This document shows positions 23,499 to 31,913 of a DNA stretch of 37,438 nucleotides, one piece after another (within the stretch, counting starts at the first letter, position 1; every line of letters starts with the position of its first letter). Under the pieces are notes generated by a model. The model was not told the DNA's origin and did not search any database. It saw only the letters and a program-made list of their open reading frames with translations. A program made the position numbers and the translations under genes. The stretch comes from Verrucomicrobiaceae bacterium (lineage in GTDB: Bacteria; Verrucomicrobiota; Verrucomicrobiia; Verrucomicrobiales; Akkermansiaceae), in the NCBI GenBank assembly GCA_027486655.1, contig JAIXOR010000046.1, forward strand, positions 1-37,438, given 5' to 3'.

Positions 23499-26057
23499 AT
23501 GAAACCCCAAACCCTCACGGCGCCGCTCCGCATTCCGGCCCGGGTGATTCGTGCCGCAATGGCCTGCTCGGTCCTCATGGCGGCCTCCACCGCGTTTGCC
23601 GCGCAGGCGGCCGATGGCCAGAAGATCGAGATCCGAAAGGAGTCCACGCCTGCGTTTTCGGCGATGGCGGAAGGCTCGGTCGCGGGCAAGGCGGGCCGCT
23701 TTCTGGTGGCAACCGGAAAAGCCGGATCCGGCGACACTCGGAGCCTTTCGCTGTGGGCTTCCGATTCCAGCAAAGCGGGTGGTTCCTGGGAGGAGACGGC
23801 GATCCTCTCGCTGCCATGGGCGGCTGCCGCCCAGTGGGGGGAGAAGCTGGTCATCGTCGGCGGACTGGCCGATGGAAAACCGTCGCGGGCGGTCCGGTTG
23901 ATCGAGTCCGTGGATGGAGCTTCACCGGGCGAGAGATCCCTTGCCGAGCTGCCGGTTGCACTCGCCGGAGCCGGGGCCGCGGTGGTGGGGGATGTGCTGC
24001 ATGTGTTCGGTGGCGTCTCGTCGCTGAATCCTGCGAGCTTCGAGAAAGGGCTGTGGAAACTCAACCTCGCGAGTCCCGCCGCCACGTGGGTGAAGGGTGA
24101 GGATTTCCCGGCGAGGCCAAGAGCGTTCTTCGCGGCGACCCAACAGTATGGCATGCTTTGTGTGTTCGGTGGAGTCACCGTACCCGAATCACCCGAAGGG
24201 GGCTATCCGCTGCTTCAGGAGGCCTGGGTGTATCGCCCGAAGCCGATCGAAGGCACGGACATCACCGGTTGGAAACGCGCGGGCGACCTCCCGTTTCCAT
24301 TCGCCGCAGGCAGTGCGCTGCCGCTCGGCCAAGCCGGTGTGATGCTCGCTGGCGGGGTGAGGCCACGCGAAACCGCCGGGCTGCCACCTGCGCCGAGGGT
24401 CGGTGAAAACGGATCGGTGCCATGGCTCTATCACACCATCACCGACGCCTGGTGTCCGTTCGATCGCGACCTGCCATCGGCCGCGCCGCTGGCGGTTTCC
24501 CTCGGCACGGACGTCCGCCTGCTCGATCGTGCGGCCTCGTGGACGCTTTCGTTTCCGCGCACGGTGAGGACGCTTGCGTGGATCGACTACGTGGTGGTGG
24601 TCGGCTACTTTGCGGTGCTTGCGATCATCGGGTTTTGTTTCTCAAGGCAGGAATCCAGCGCGGAGTTTTCGTTGGGCAATCGCAAGGTGAAGTGGTGGGC
24701 GGCCGGGATCAGCATGTTCGCCACCGGGGCGAGTGCGATCAGCTTCATGGCGGTGCCCGCGCTCGCCTTCGCCACGAACTATGTCTGGACCTTTCCGCTT
24801 CTGATGCTGGTGCCGGCCTTCTTCCTCACGGCCTATTTCATCTTTCCGCTGCTGCGGCGCATGGAGATCACCTCGACCTATGAATACCTCGAGCGGCGCT
24901 TCAACCACCCGCTCCGTCTGATCGCCAGCGCGCAGTGCATCATCATCCAGACGATCGGCCGCACTTCGGTGGTGCTTGTGCTGCCGGCGCTGGCCATTGC
25001 ATCCGTCACCGGCATGAACGTGTTCTGGAGCGTGGTGCTGATGGGCGTGCTGACCACGATCTACACTTCGGTCGGTGGTTTCGAATCGGTCATCTGGACC
25101 GAGGTCTTCCAGGGCATTCTCAAATTCATCGCTCCGCTCGCGATGGTGGTCATCGCCATTGTGAGTCTCCCGGAGGGATTCACCAGCTTCATGCAGACCG
25201 GGCGTGAGTATTCCAAGTTCGAGTTCGCCCTGCCTACGGCGGATGTGACGGTGCCGGCCGTCTGGATCCTGCTGATCAGTTATCTCCTGCAGTTCACGGT
25301 GATGAAGGCGGGGGATCAACCGATCATCCAGCGCGTGTTCTCCGCGCCATTGTCCGAGGTGCGCCGGGTCACCGCCATGGAGGCCGCCTGCGGCATCCTG
25401 ATCGGAGTGATCACCAACACGCTGGGCATCGCGATCTTCTGTTACTTCCGGGCGCATCCCGGCCAGTTCTCGGCGACCGCTCAGAACGACCAGATCGTGC
25501 CGCTTTTTGTCGCCCAGGCAATGCCGCCCGGCTTCGCGGGCGTGGTGATCGCGGCGATCTTCGCCTCCGCCATGGCCACGGTGGCCAGCGCCATGAACAG
25601 CGTGGCCACCATCTACACCGAGGATTTCTATCCGCACATCCGGCCGAATGCGACCGACGCCCAGCGCCTCCGCACCCTCAAGATCACGTCCTATGCCGTC
25701 GGTTTGATCGGAACGGGCATGGCCCTGCTGCTTGCCGCCACCAATCCGAAATCCCTGATGGTTGTCTGGAGTCAGATTGTCTCCCTGCTTGGTGGTGGTG
25801 TGGTCGGTGTTTACTCGCTGGGCATGTTCACCCGCCGCGTGAACGGCTTCGGTGCGGTCTGCGGGGCGATTTCGAGCATTGTCATCACGTTGTTGGTGAA
25901 ACTCCACACGCCTCTGCATTGGTCGTCGTATCTGCCGATCGCGATTCTCTCCTGCATGGTCACCGGTTATCTTTTCAGCCTGTTCTCCCCGCAGACCAAG
26001 AACCTCGACGGGCTCACGGTCTTCACTGCCGGCGATAAAACCAAGCGCGGGTCATGA
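23499..26057 (+). CDS. Kelch/NanM-like beta-propeller fused to sodium:solute symporter
   Basis: 852 residues from the ATG at 23499, chosen because a signal peptide follows (cleavage near AFAAQA); a farther ATG at 23367 would put the start inside the promoter region. Residues about 38-355 hold kelch-type repeats (LVIVGGLADGKPSRAV, VLHVFGGVSS, MLCVFGGVTV, VMLAGGVRP) as in cyclically permuted mutarotases of the NanM type. From Trp361 onward is a complete SSS transporter of about 13 helices: EFSLGNRKVKWWAAGISMFA, TGASAISF, IYTSVGGFESVIWTE, and ASAMATVASAMNSVATIYTED. The propeller would sit outside and the transporter in the inner membrane, coupling anomer conversion or capture to sodium-driven uptake. 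First gene of the six-gene operon; the next gene overlaps by 4 bases. Confidence 0.88.
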   Translation: MKPQTLTAPLRIPARVIRAAMACSVLMAASTAFAAQAADGQKIEIRKESTPAFSAMAEGSVAGKAGRFLVATGKAGSGDTRSLSLWASDSSKAGGSWEETAILSLPWAAAAQWGEKLVIVGGLADGKPSRAVRLIESVDGASPGERSLAELPVALAGAGAAVVGDVLHVFGGVSSLNPASFEKGLWKLNLASPAATWVKGEDFPARPRAFFAATQQYGMLCVFGGVTVPESPEGGYPLLQEAWVYRPKPIEGTDITGWKRAGDLPFPFAAGSALPLGQAGVMLAGGVRPRETAGLPPAPRVGENGSVPWLYHTITDAWCPFDRDLPSAAPLAVSLGTDVRLLDRAASWTLSFPRTVRTLAWIDYVVVVGYFAVLAIIGFCFSRQESSAEFSLGNRKVKWWAAGISMFATGASAISFMAVPALAFATNYVWTFPLLMLVPAFFLTAYFIFPLLRRMEITSTYEYLERRFNHPLRLIASAQCIIIQTIGRTSVVLVLPALAIASVTGMNVFWSVVLMGVLTTIYTSVGGFESVIWTEVFQGILKFIAPLAMVVIAIVSLPEGFTSFMQTGREYSKFEFALPTADVTVPAVWILLISYLLQFTVMKAGDQPIIQRVFSAPLSEVRRVTAMEAACGILIGVITNTLGIAIFCYFRAHPGQFSATAQNDQIVPLFVAQAMPPGFAGVVIAAIFASAMATVASAMNSVATIYTEDFYPHIRPNATDAQRLRTLKITSYAVGLIGTGMALLLAATNPKSLMVVWSQIVSLLGGGVVGVYSLGMFTRRVNGFGAVCGAISSIVITLLVKLHTPLHWSSYLPIAILSCMVTGYLFSLFSPQTKNLDGLTVFTAGDKTKRGS

Positions 26058-28300
26058 ACAATGATTCCCCCGTGATTCCCGGAGCGGTGCTTTCCGCAGG
26101 GCTGCGCATCTACGATCCGGAGCGGTTCAATGCTCCGGTGGGCCGGGCCGGCGTGAGCTTGGGCGAAGGCACCCATGAACTTGTCCTCGGGTCGTCACGT
26201 TGGGAAATCTCGATGCGTTCCACAGCGCACATGGATTCGGTGGATGTGGAGGTCACTTTCACATGCCTGGATGGATGTTTGCAGGCGGCCGCGGTGGCAG
26301 TGGAGCTCGGCTTCGGATCATGGAGCGTGGAAAATCACGTGCTGATGCCTGCCGCCGTCTATCAGGGCAACCGCTTCACCTCGCGGCGCATTCCCTATTC
26401 CCCCAAGTTGTGTCTGCCGCAGGATATCGGTGCCGATCAAGCGATGATCATCAGCGACGTGCCGAGACTCAATGCCGCCGACGGGCCGTCCCGCATCCAG
26501 GAGCGGACGGGCAGTCTGTCCGTGCCTTGCATCGGCTTCCATTCGCCACGTGAGGGCAGGGGGTTTCTTTTGCTCACCACTCAAGGCAATGAACTGGGTG
26601 ATTTCGGGATCGGTATCGAGGAAACCCGCCTCCGGGACAAAGCGGTGATCACCCTGACCTCGCCGCTCGTCCGCGAGTTGCACGCCTACCGCATCTGTGA
26701 CATGGAGGCCGCCACGCCGGATCCACCGCGCGATTTTGAAGCAGGGGACCGGGTCGTGATCCGCTTCCGGTCCCATTCATTCGCAGCGCCGGATATCCAG
26801 GCCCTTCATGATCGCCTCGCGGAGGTTCGAAAGCCTGTGGACTCGCAGCCCGCGCCTTCGGTGCTTCCCTTTTCCGAGTGCTTCGCGCTTCAGGAGGAGA
26901 AGTTCAATCGTGATAACTTCGTGCCAGCGCATGGATACTACTCGGTGGGCCTGCGGCAGAACTTTCTCCAGGACTGGCAGATCGGCTGGACCGGCGGCAT
27001 GATCAGCACCTATCCACTGCTGTTTGCCGGATCCGCCGCCACCCGGGCCAACGTCGTGCGCAACTTCGACTGGTTGTTCCCCACGGGCCTCAGCCCGTCC
27101 GGATTCTTCTGGGACTCCGGTGCCAACGGAACGGAGTGGTTCGGGGGGGATATCCGCAAGCCGCACACGGCGCACTGGCATCTGATCCGCAAGAGCGCGG
27201 ATGCCGTTTACTTCATCATCCGGCAGTTTCAGTTGATGGAAAAGCTCGGGATTGCCGTTGAGGACTCATGGAAAGAAGGCACCCGCGGAGCATGCGAAGC
27301 CTTTGTGCGCCTCTGGGAAGCGAACGGTCAGTTCGGCCAGTTCGTGGACTCGCGCACCGGGGAGATCCGCGTGGGCGGATCAACGAGTGCCGCTCTCGCC
27401 CCCGCGGCGCTTGCCCTTGCCGCGGGATACTTTGCCGAGGATCGTTATCTGGATGTGGCGCTCCGCTCCGCCGAGTATTTCTATCAGAATTTCACCCGCA
27501 AGGGAATCACCTGCGGCGGGCCGGGAGACGCGCTTCAGAATCCGGATTCCGAGTCCGCCGCCGCCATGGTCGAATCCTACGCGGCCCTCCACGACGTCAG
27601 CGGGGATGCGCTTTGGATCCGGCGCGCCACCGAGGCGGCAAGGCAGTTCTCAAGCTGGGTGGTTGCCTATGATTTCCGGTTTCCCGCGGAGTCGATGTTT
27701 GGAAAAGCGGGAATCCGCACCACCGGCTCGGTCTATGCAAACACGCAGAACAAGCACTCGGCACCCGGCATTTGCACCTTGTCCGGCCTCGGGCTTCTCA
27801 AGATCTTCCGTGCCACGGGTGATGAGTTCGCGCTCGGTCTCCTGAGGGACATCGCCCGCGGTCTGCCGCAATACCTGCCGCATCCCGAGCGGCCGCTCGG
27901 CGATGCAAGGCCCGGGCACATGTGCGAACGGGTGAACATGACGGACTGGGAAGGTGTGGAGATGATCGGCGAGACCCTGCGCATGACCACATGGGCGGAG
28001 ACTTCGCTCATGCTCACCGCCATCGAGATCCCGGGTGTCTATGTCCGCACGGATCTCGAACGGGCGATCGCTTTCGATCATGTCGAGGCCGAGGTCGTCG
28101 GATCCACCGACCGTGTGATGACCGTCCGCATCCACAACCCCACCGCGTTTCCGGCCCGCGTCCGCTTGTTGGTGGAGGATGCCGCGGGCAGCCGCCTGCC
28201 GCTTCCCGACAACGCCCTGTTGCATTCCCCCGTGGTCGAGCTTCCGTCCGGCACCTCGCTGGATCTTGATTTCGATAAACCCATCACTGTTCCCTCATGA
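26054..28300 (+). CDS. Predicted helical-barrel glycosidase-like protein, family not recognised
   Basis: 748 residues, ATG overlapping the symporter stop. No signal peptide, so cytoplasmic. Residues about 1-260 look like beta-sandwich. Residues about 290-690 have the repeating helix pairs of (alpha/alpha)6-barrel sugar enzymes: WQIGWTGGMISTYPLLFAGS, SSAEYFYQNF-like helices, GGPGDALQNPDSESAAAMVE, and NMTDWEGVEMIGETLRMTTW. Acidic residues in these conserved-looking loops (Asp and Glu of NPDSES, DWEG, GETL) are candidate catalysts. The last 60 residues form another small beta domain. The setting, between a sugar symporter and deacetylase/xylosidase genes, makes an intracellular glycosidase or uronate-processing enzyme likely. 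I cannot assign a CAZy family. Confidence 0.7.
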   Translation: MNNDSPVIPGAVLSAGLRIYDPERFNAPVGRAGVSLGEGTHELVLGSSRWEISMRSTAHMDSVDVEVTFTCLDGCLQAAAVAVELGFGSWSVENHVLMPAAVYQGNRFTSRRIPYSPKLCLPQDIGADQAMIISDVPRLNAADGPSRIQERTGSLSVPCIGFHSPREGRGFLLLTTQGNELGDFGIGIEETRLRDKAVITLTSPLVRELHAYRICDMEAATPDPPRDFEAGDRVVIRFRSHSFAAPDIQALHDRLAEVRKPVDSQPAPSVLPFSECFALQEEKFNRDNFVPAHGYYSVGLRQNFLQDWQIGWTGGMISTYPLLFAGSAATRANVVRNFDWLFPTGLSPSGFFWDSGANGTEWFGGDIRKPHTAHWHLIRKSADAVYFIIRQFQLMEKLGIAVEDSWKEGTRGACEAFVRLWEANGQFGQFVDSRTGEIRVGGSTSAALAPAALALAAGYFAEDRYLDVALRSAEYFYQNFTRKGITCGGPGDALQNPDSESAAAMVESYAALHDVSGDALWIRRATEAARQFSSWVVAYDFRFPAESMFGKAGIRTTGSVYANTQNKHSAPGICTLSGLGLLKIFRATGDEFALGLLRDIARGLPQYLPHPERPLGDARPGHMCERVNMTDWEGVEMIGETLRMTTWAETSLMLTAIEIPGVYVRTDLERAIAFDHVEAEVVGSTDRVMTVRIHNPTAFPARVRLLVEDAAGSRLPLPDNALLHSPVVELPSGTSLDLDFDKPITVPS

Positions 28301-30318
28301 TGCACCCACCCAAGGCCATTCCATTTCTGTTAGTCCTTGCCATGGCGCTGCCATGGGCGTGCGGGCGTTCGTCTGCCGCGCTGAATGTGGCCGGCGTCTT
28401 TGGCGATCACATGGTCTTGCAACGCGATGTGCCACTGCCTGTGTGGGGCGCGGCGGATGCGGGCAGCCGGGTGATCGTTCGTTTCGCCAGCCAGGAGAAA
28501 TCCACCACGGCGGGCGCGGACGGAACCTGGCGCGTCGAGTTCGCGCCGATTGCCGTATCGACCCGCGGGCAGGACCTGATCGCAACGGCTGGAAGCGAAA
28601 CCGCCGTGGTTCGCGATGTGCTTGTAGGCGATCTCTGGCTTTGTTCGGGGCAGTCGAACATGGCTTTCGGCATGAGCGGCCTGAAAAACACGCCCTACGA
28701 AAATGATATCTCCAAGGCCGACCATCCATGGATCCGCCATGGGGCGGTTCCCCGCAATCCGTCGATTGAACCGCGCCGCGATACCCGTGTCGATTGGCAG
28801 GTTTGCAAACCGGACAAGGTCGTGAATTTCACCGCAGCGGGTTACTATTTTGCGCGGGAAGTCCAGGCGAGGACCGGCGTGCCCGTGGGCCTGCTGCATG
28901 CCTCGTGGGGAGGGACCTCGGCGGAAAGCTGGACCAGCCGGGAGGCGCTTTCCACCGTGCCGGATTTCAAGAAGAGGGCGGACGATCAGATCGCGAACCT
29001 CGAAGGCCTGCCCGAACGCATCCGCACCTATCCCGCCGCCATCGCCGCCTGGGAGAAGTCGAATGGCCGTGAGGATGTGGAAAACCTCGGCGAGCGTGAA
29101 GGATGGTCTGCGCCGGGTGCCGCGCCTGAGGGCTGGACGGAAGCCTCCCTGCCGGTGGCTTGGAAAAACGTGGGGCTCGCCCACGGTGGCATCGTCTGGA
29201 TCCGCAAGACAATCCAGGTTCCGGACGCCTCGGCGGGCAAGGGTTTCCGGCTCGACCTCGGTCTCATCGATGAACAATACGTCACCGCCTATTGGAACGG
29301 CCGCAAACTCGGCGAGCGCGGCCGCACGGCACCGCAGTTCCATTACGGCTATCAGAACTTCGATGTGCCTGCCTCACTCGTTTCGGCCGGTGAGAACACG
29401 CTGGCCCTCCGCTTCGTTTCCAATACCCCGGGAAAAACCGCCGGCAATCGCGAGGCCGCAGGTTGGGGCTTTTCCGCGATCGGTCTCAAAAGCATCGACA
29501 ATCGTTGCCTGGTTCGTATTGAGCGGCCCTTCGCTGCTCTCGATGCAAAGGCGCTCTCTTCGCTGCCACCCGTGCCCAAGGGTGATGCCGCACACACTTC
29601 GTGCGCCTTGTTCGGCGGCATGATCCATCCGCTGCTCCCGATGCCGGTGAAGGGCTGCCTGTGGTATCAGGGCGAGCAGGACGCGGGGCGAGCGTTTGCC
29701 TACCGCACGCTGCTGCCGCTCATGATCCGGGATTGGCGCTCGCGCTGGGGCAGGGATTTTCCTTTCATCCTCCAACAGCTTCCCAACTGGAAATCCAGTG
29801 GCGCCACCAATACCGAATGGGCGGAACTGCGCGAAGCGCAGGATCTCACCGCCCGCGATCTCCCGGGTTGCCACCTCTCGGTGGGCATCGACATCGGCGA
29901 GTCCGGCGACGTGCATCCGAAGAACAAACCGGAAATCGGCAGACGCCTCGCGCTCGTCGCCCTGGAGAAGGTTTACGGCCTGCCGGTCGCCTCAACGGGT
30001 CCGCGTTTTGCGTCGTTGGTCAACGAGGCCGGCACCATCCGCGTTCGCTTCACCCATGCCGAAGGGCTTGCCACGCCCGACGGCCGCCCGCCTGCGGCGT
30101 TCGCCATCGCCGGTGACGACAAACGCTTCGAACCTGCGGAAGCGGTGATCGAGGGTGACTCGGTGATCCTGCGCAGCCCTCGTGTGCCCCGTCCGGTGGC
30201 TGTTAGATATGCCTTTGTGAACGATCCGCCGCAGCCTTTGCTGTTCAATCGTGACGGACTACCCGCGATGCCATTCCGCACTGACGACTGGCCTTGCAGC
30301 ACCGAACGCAGGAAATGA
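28297..30318 (+). CDS. Secreted SGNH acetylesterase with inserted sugar-binding domain
   Basis: 673 residues, ATG overlapping the preceding stop (ATGA). The signal peptide spans 1-27. N-terminal beta domain (FGDHMVLQRDVPLPVWG), SGNH hydrolase with LCSGQSNMAFGM (Ser120), GGTSAESW, GCLWYQGEQDAG and GDVHP (His540). Unlike the shorter paralogue at 13312-14856 it carries an insertion of about 140 residues (270-410) that resembles the galactose-binding-like jelly roll of GH2 enzymes (GIVWIRKTIQVPD, YVTAYWNGRKLGERG). This split architecture is known in the 'sialate O-acetylesterase' family. In this operon it most likely strips acetyl groups from a uronic-acid- and xylose-containing polymer in the periplasm or outside; there are no sialic acid catabolic genes nearby. 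Confidence 0.87.
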   Translation: MMHPPKAIPFLLVLAMALPWACGRSSAALNVAGVFGDHMVLQRDVPLPVWGAADAGSRVIVRFASQEKSTTAGADGTWRVEFAPIAVSTRGQDLIATAGSETAVVRDVLVGDLWLCSGQSNMAFGMSGLKNTPYENDISKADHPWIRHGAVPRNPSIEPRRDTRVDWQVCKPDKVVNFTAAGYYFAREVQARTGVPVGLLHASWGGTSAESWTSREALSTVPDFKKRADDQIANLEGLPERIRTYPAAIAAWEKSNGREDVENLGEREGWSAPGAAPEGWTEASLPVAWKNVGLAHGGIVWIRKTIQVPDASAGKGFRLDLGLIDEQYVTAYWNGRKLGERGRTAPQFHYGYQNFDVPASLVSAGENTLALRFVSNTPGKTAGNREAAGWGFSAIGLKSIDNRCLVRIERPFAALDAKALSSLPPVPKGDAAHTSCALFGGMIHPLLPMPVKGCLWYQGEQDAGRAFAYRTLLPLMIRDWRSRWGRDFPFILQQLPNWKSSGATNTEWAELREAQDLTARDLPGCHLSVGIDIGESGDVHPKNKPEIGRRLALVALEKVYGLPVASTGPRFASLVNEAGTIRVRFTHAEGLATPDGRPPAAFAIAGDDKRFEPAEAVIEGDSVILRSPRVPRPVAVRYAFVNDPPQPLLFNRDGLPAMPFRTDDWPCSTERRK

Positions 30319-31913
30319 GCCTCATCCGCAATCCTGTCCTCAGTGGTTTCCACCCGGATCCTTCGATCTGCCGGGTGGGGGATGACTATTACCTGGCAAC
30401 CTCCACCTTCGAGTGGTTTCCCGGTGTGCGGATCCATCATTCCAGGGATCTCGCCCACTGGCGGGTCATCGGTCACGCGCTTGACCGCGTCTCCCAGTTG
30501 CCGATGCGGGGCTGTCAGAACTCGGGTGGGGTCTGGGCTCCGTGCCTCACCCATGCCGACGGCCGTTTCTGGCTTGTCTTCACCAATGTGCATCATCATG
30601 GCCCGGGGGTGGTGATGGATACGCCCAACTATCTGGTCACTGCGGAGCGTGCCGAGGGTCCTTGGAGTGAGCCGGTTTTTCTCAATGCCAGCGGATTTGA
30701 TCCCAGCCTGTTTCATGATGACGACGGGAGAAAATACCTCGTGCAGATGCGCATGGGCGAGGCTTTCTCGGGGGTGCGCTTCGATGGCATCATCCTCCAG
30801 GAGTTCGATCCGCATGGGATGCGACTGACCGGGGATCCGGTGAAAATCTGGGGCGGAAGCCCGATCGGCATCACGGAAGGTCCCCATCTCCTGAAACGGG
30901 ATGGCTGGTATTACCTGATCACCGCGGAAGGCGGCACGGCGATGCGGCATGCGGTGAGCGTGTGCCGCAGCCGGGACCTCCGCGGACCTTACGAAATCCA
31001 CCCGGAAAATCCGGTGCTCACCTCTTTCGGAAATCCGGACGCGGTCCTCCACTCGGTCGGGCATGCCTGTTTCGTCGACACGCCTTGTGGATCATGGTTT
31101 GCCGCGCATCTCTGCCACCGCCCTCTCCAGCGGCCTTCGCTGCCGGTGATGGAAAGGGAAGGGAACAAATCGGCTCCACTCGGGCGGGAGACCTGCATCC
31201 AGAAACTGCGCTGGGATGGAGACGCCTGGCCCCGCCTGGCCGATGGGGGGGCTTCTCCGTCGCTTTCGGTCGAGTGCCCCCTTCCCGAAAAGCCGTGGGT
31301 TGTTAGACCGGCGGATCGATTCGACCCGCTCGACTTCCAAACCCTGCGCGAACCGCCGGATCCCTCGTGGTGCGAGTTGTCTGAGGACAGGTTCCGCCTC
31401 CGCCTTCGAGGCCGCGATTCGCTCGCTTGCTGTTTTGACCAGAGTCTGATGGCGCGCCGTCTGGGGCATTTCCACGCGGTTGCACAAACCCGCATGTTCT
31501 TCCGCCCGGAAAACTTCAAGCAGTCAGCCGGCCTCATCGCGTATTATGACCGCTTCCACTACCACTACCTCCGCCTCACCTCGGGCTCCGATGGCCGGAT
31601 GAAACTCGGCGTCATTTCATCGGAAAACACCAGGGCGGAGCTTTTCGAAGTCGCCCTCCTCGATGCGGAGGACTCAGGGAGTCTCCATCTCCGGATGCAG
31701 AACCGCGTGGAGGAACTGCGCTTCTTCTGGTCGACCGACGGGCAGCGCTGGCAGGCCGTGGACCGGGTCTTTGACTCCACGGCGCTGGGCGACTGGGTCT
31801 CGCCGCACAGCAACTTCACCGGAACCTTCTGGGGCGTGTGCTGCCAGGATCTTTCCGATCGTTCCGCATGGGCGGGTTTCGAGGGTTTTCACTATCAAGA
31901 AGGCATATCCTGA
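30315..31913 (+). CDS. GH43 beta-xylosidase-like enzyme
   Basis: 532 residues from the ATG at 30315, which overlaps the esterase stop (ATGA); a TTG at 30294 is rejected. No signal peptide, so cytoplasmic. The five-bladed propeller begins RNPVLSGFHPDPSICRVGDD with the base Asp15, has ASGFDPSLFHDDDGRKYLV with Asp129 (pKa-tuning) and ITEGPHL with the acid Glu188, completing the GH43 triad. The C-terminal 200 residues form the beta-sandwich usual in two-domain GH43 xylosidases (RMFFRPENFKQSAGLIAYYD). Expected to release xylose or arabinose from imported oligosaccharides. The following gene starts within the stop codon (TGATG). Confidence 0.9.
   Translation: MSLIRNPVLSGFHPDPSICRVGDDYYLATSTFEWFPGVRIHHSRDLAHWRVIGHALDRVSQLPMRGCQNSGGVWAPCLTHADGRFWLVFTNVHHHGPGVVMDTPNYLVTAERAEGPWSEPVFLNASGFDPSLFHDDDGRKYLVQMRMGEAFSGVRFDGIILQEFDPHGMRLTGDPVKIWGGSPIGITEGPHLLKRDGWYYLITAEGGTAMRHAVSVCRSRDLRGPYEIHPENPVLTSFGNPDAVLHSVGHACFVDTPCGSWFAAHLCHRPLQRPSLPVMEREGNKSAPLGRETCIQKLRWDGDAWPRLADGGASPSLSVECPLPEKPWVVRPADRFDPLDFQTLREPPDPSWCELSEDRFRLRLRGRDSLACCFDQSLMARRLGHFHAVAQTRMFFRPENFKQSAGLIAYYDRFHYHYLRLTSGSDGRMKLGVISSENTRAELFEVALLDAEDSGSLHLRMQNRVEELRFFWSTDGQRWQAVDRVFDSTALGDWVSPHSNFTGTFWGVCCQDLSDRSAWAGFEGFHYQEGIS

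Noticed and set aside
24642..25919. 425-codon minus-strand frame opposite the symporter
   Set aside because: The opposite strand encodes clear transporter helices; this frame is His/Arg/Asp-rich noise.
13312..30318. Sialic acid utilisation locus, suggested by two 'sialate O-acetylesterases' and a NanM-like propeller
   Set aside because: No sialidase, sialate lyase, kinase or epimerase is present, and the operon's other enzymes fit a xylose/uronic-acid glycan; the family names are historical.
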